From NCBI GenBank assembly GCA_020344295.1, contig CP070819.1, positions 1,048,770 to 1,054,425 of the forward strand: a stretch of 5,656 nucleotides of DNA. The letters run 5' to 3'. Shown here in pieces: positions 5,382 through 5,656 of this stretch. The position numbers and the translations under genes are program-made. The stretch is from Dehalococcoidia bacterium (GTDB lineage: Bacteria > Chloroflexota > Dehalococcoidia > SZUA-161). A model generated the notes under the pieces. It was not told the origin of the DNA. It saw only the letters and a program-made list of their open reading frames with translations, and did no database searches. Position 1 is the stretch's first letter, and each line of letters starts with the position of its first letter.

Positions 5382-5656
5382 ATGAAGATCGCAGAGGTTG
5401 AGGCTTACCTGTGTCACTATCCACTGACGGAGACGTTCTATCCCACGTGGATCCCCGCTTATCCTCAGACACAGAACTCCTGCCTTATCCTGATCCTCAG
5501 GACCGATGAGGGGATCGAGGGCTGCTGCGCCGGGGTTGCATTCCTGGACGAGGCCAAAGGAGTAGTATCCCTGCTCCGCCCTTTCCTGCTCGGGCGCGAC
5601 CCTTTCCAGATCGAGGACACCTTGAAGCTGCTGCGGAGCGCCTCTTTTCTCGGCTA
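5382..5656 (+). CDS. Mandelate racemase / muconate lactonizing enzyme family protein (partial, N-terminal end)
   Basis: The window ends after 91 full codons and two bases of the next. The visible part is the N-terminal capping domain of an enolase-superfamily enzyme: M-K-I-A-E-V-E-A-Y-L (1-10); P-L-T-E-T-F-Y-P-T-W-I-P (14-25), the flexible substrate-capping segment; the strand L-I-L-I-L-R-T-D-E-G-I-E-G (35-47); and L-L-R-P-F-L-L-G-R-D-P-F-Q-I-E (64-78). The catalytic barrel with its Lys and Asp/Glu residues lies beyond the edge, so the reaction (dehydration, epimerisation or lactonisation of a carboxylate such as an aldonic acid) cannot be read. It is the third gene of the plus-strand cluster and fits sugar-acid catabolism. 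Where many members have G-x-G-E after the T-D-x-G-I-x-G strand, this one has G-C-C-A. No symbol is assigned. Confidence 0.85.
   Translation, partial: MKIAEVEAYLCHYPLTETFYPTWIPAYPQTQNSCLILILRTDEGIEGCCAGVAFLDEAKGVVSLLRPFLLGRDPFQIEDTLKLLRSASFLG

Noticed and set aside
1..5656. CRISPR array, tRNA/rRNA genes, transposase or integrase genes
   Set aside because: I found no regularly spaced repeats, no tRNA-like folds, no rRNA-like sequence and no protein with transposase or recombinase motifs.

Overview
The window looks like a piece of a bacterial chromosome or metagenome contig of moderate GC. It carries ordinary bacterial start sites (clear Shine-Dalgarno sequences at 1731-1736, 5369-5375 and, on the minus strand, 1354-1360). 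The gene set is a sulfatase-family hydrolase, a GPH/MelB-type sugar transporter and an enolase-superfamily enzyme, which is typical of heterotrophs that take up and degrade carbohydrates or sugar acids. A Chloroflexota-like origin (for example the SAR202/Dehalococcoidia side, where such genes are abundant) is a low-confidence guess. Nothing in the window proves taxonomy.

Layout: 1-311 holds no convincing gene. 312-1349 (minus) encodes a DUF2804-family protein. 1350-1740 is a divergent intergenic region with an operator-like inverted repeat, a weak small ORF, a candidate extended -10 promoter and a hairpin in the leader of the next gene. 1741-3228 (plus) is one sulfatase/alkaline-phosphatase-superfamily gene split by an in-frame TAG at 2749-2751, exactly where the family has the Glu of its G-E-H-G motif. 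3318-5288 (plus) encodes a 12-TM GPH-family MFS transporter with two Ig-like (He_PIG-type) domains inserted between TM5 and TM6. 5382-5656 (plus, running off the edge) is the start of a mandelate racemase/muconate lactonizing enzyme family gene.

The three plus-strand genes are spaced 89 and 93 bases apart with no obvious terminator between them, so they may form one catabolic unit: the transporter imports a glycoside or sugar acid, the hydrolase removes a sulfate or phosphate-type ester, and the enolase-superfamily enzyme dehydrates or epimerises an acid sugar. This pathway is inference. The divergent DUF2804 gene may be co-regulated from the shared intergenic region.

The best candidate for something undescribed is the transporter with an extracytoplasmic pair of Ig-like domains built into its periplasmic/external loop. 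Next are the in-frame TAG in an otherwise intact sulfatase reading frame, and the Thr that replaces the formylglycine-precursor Cys/Ser in the same protein.
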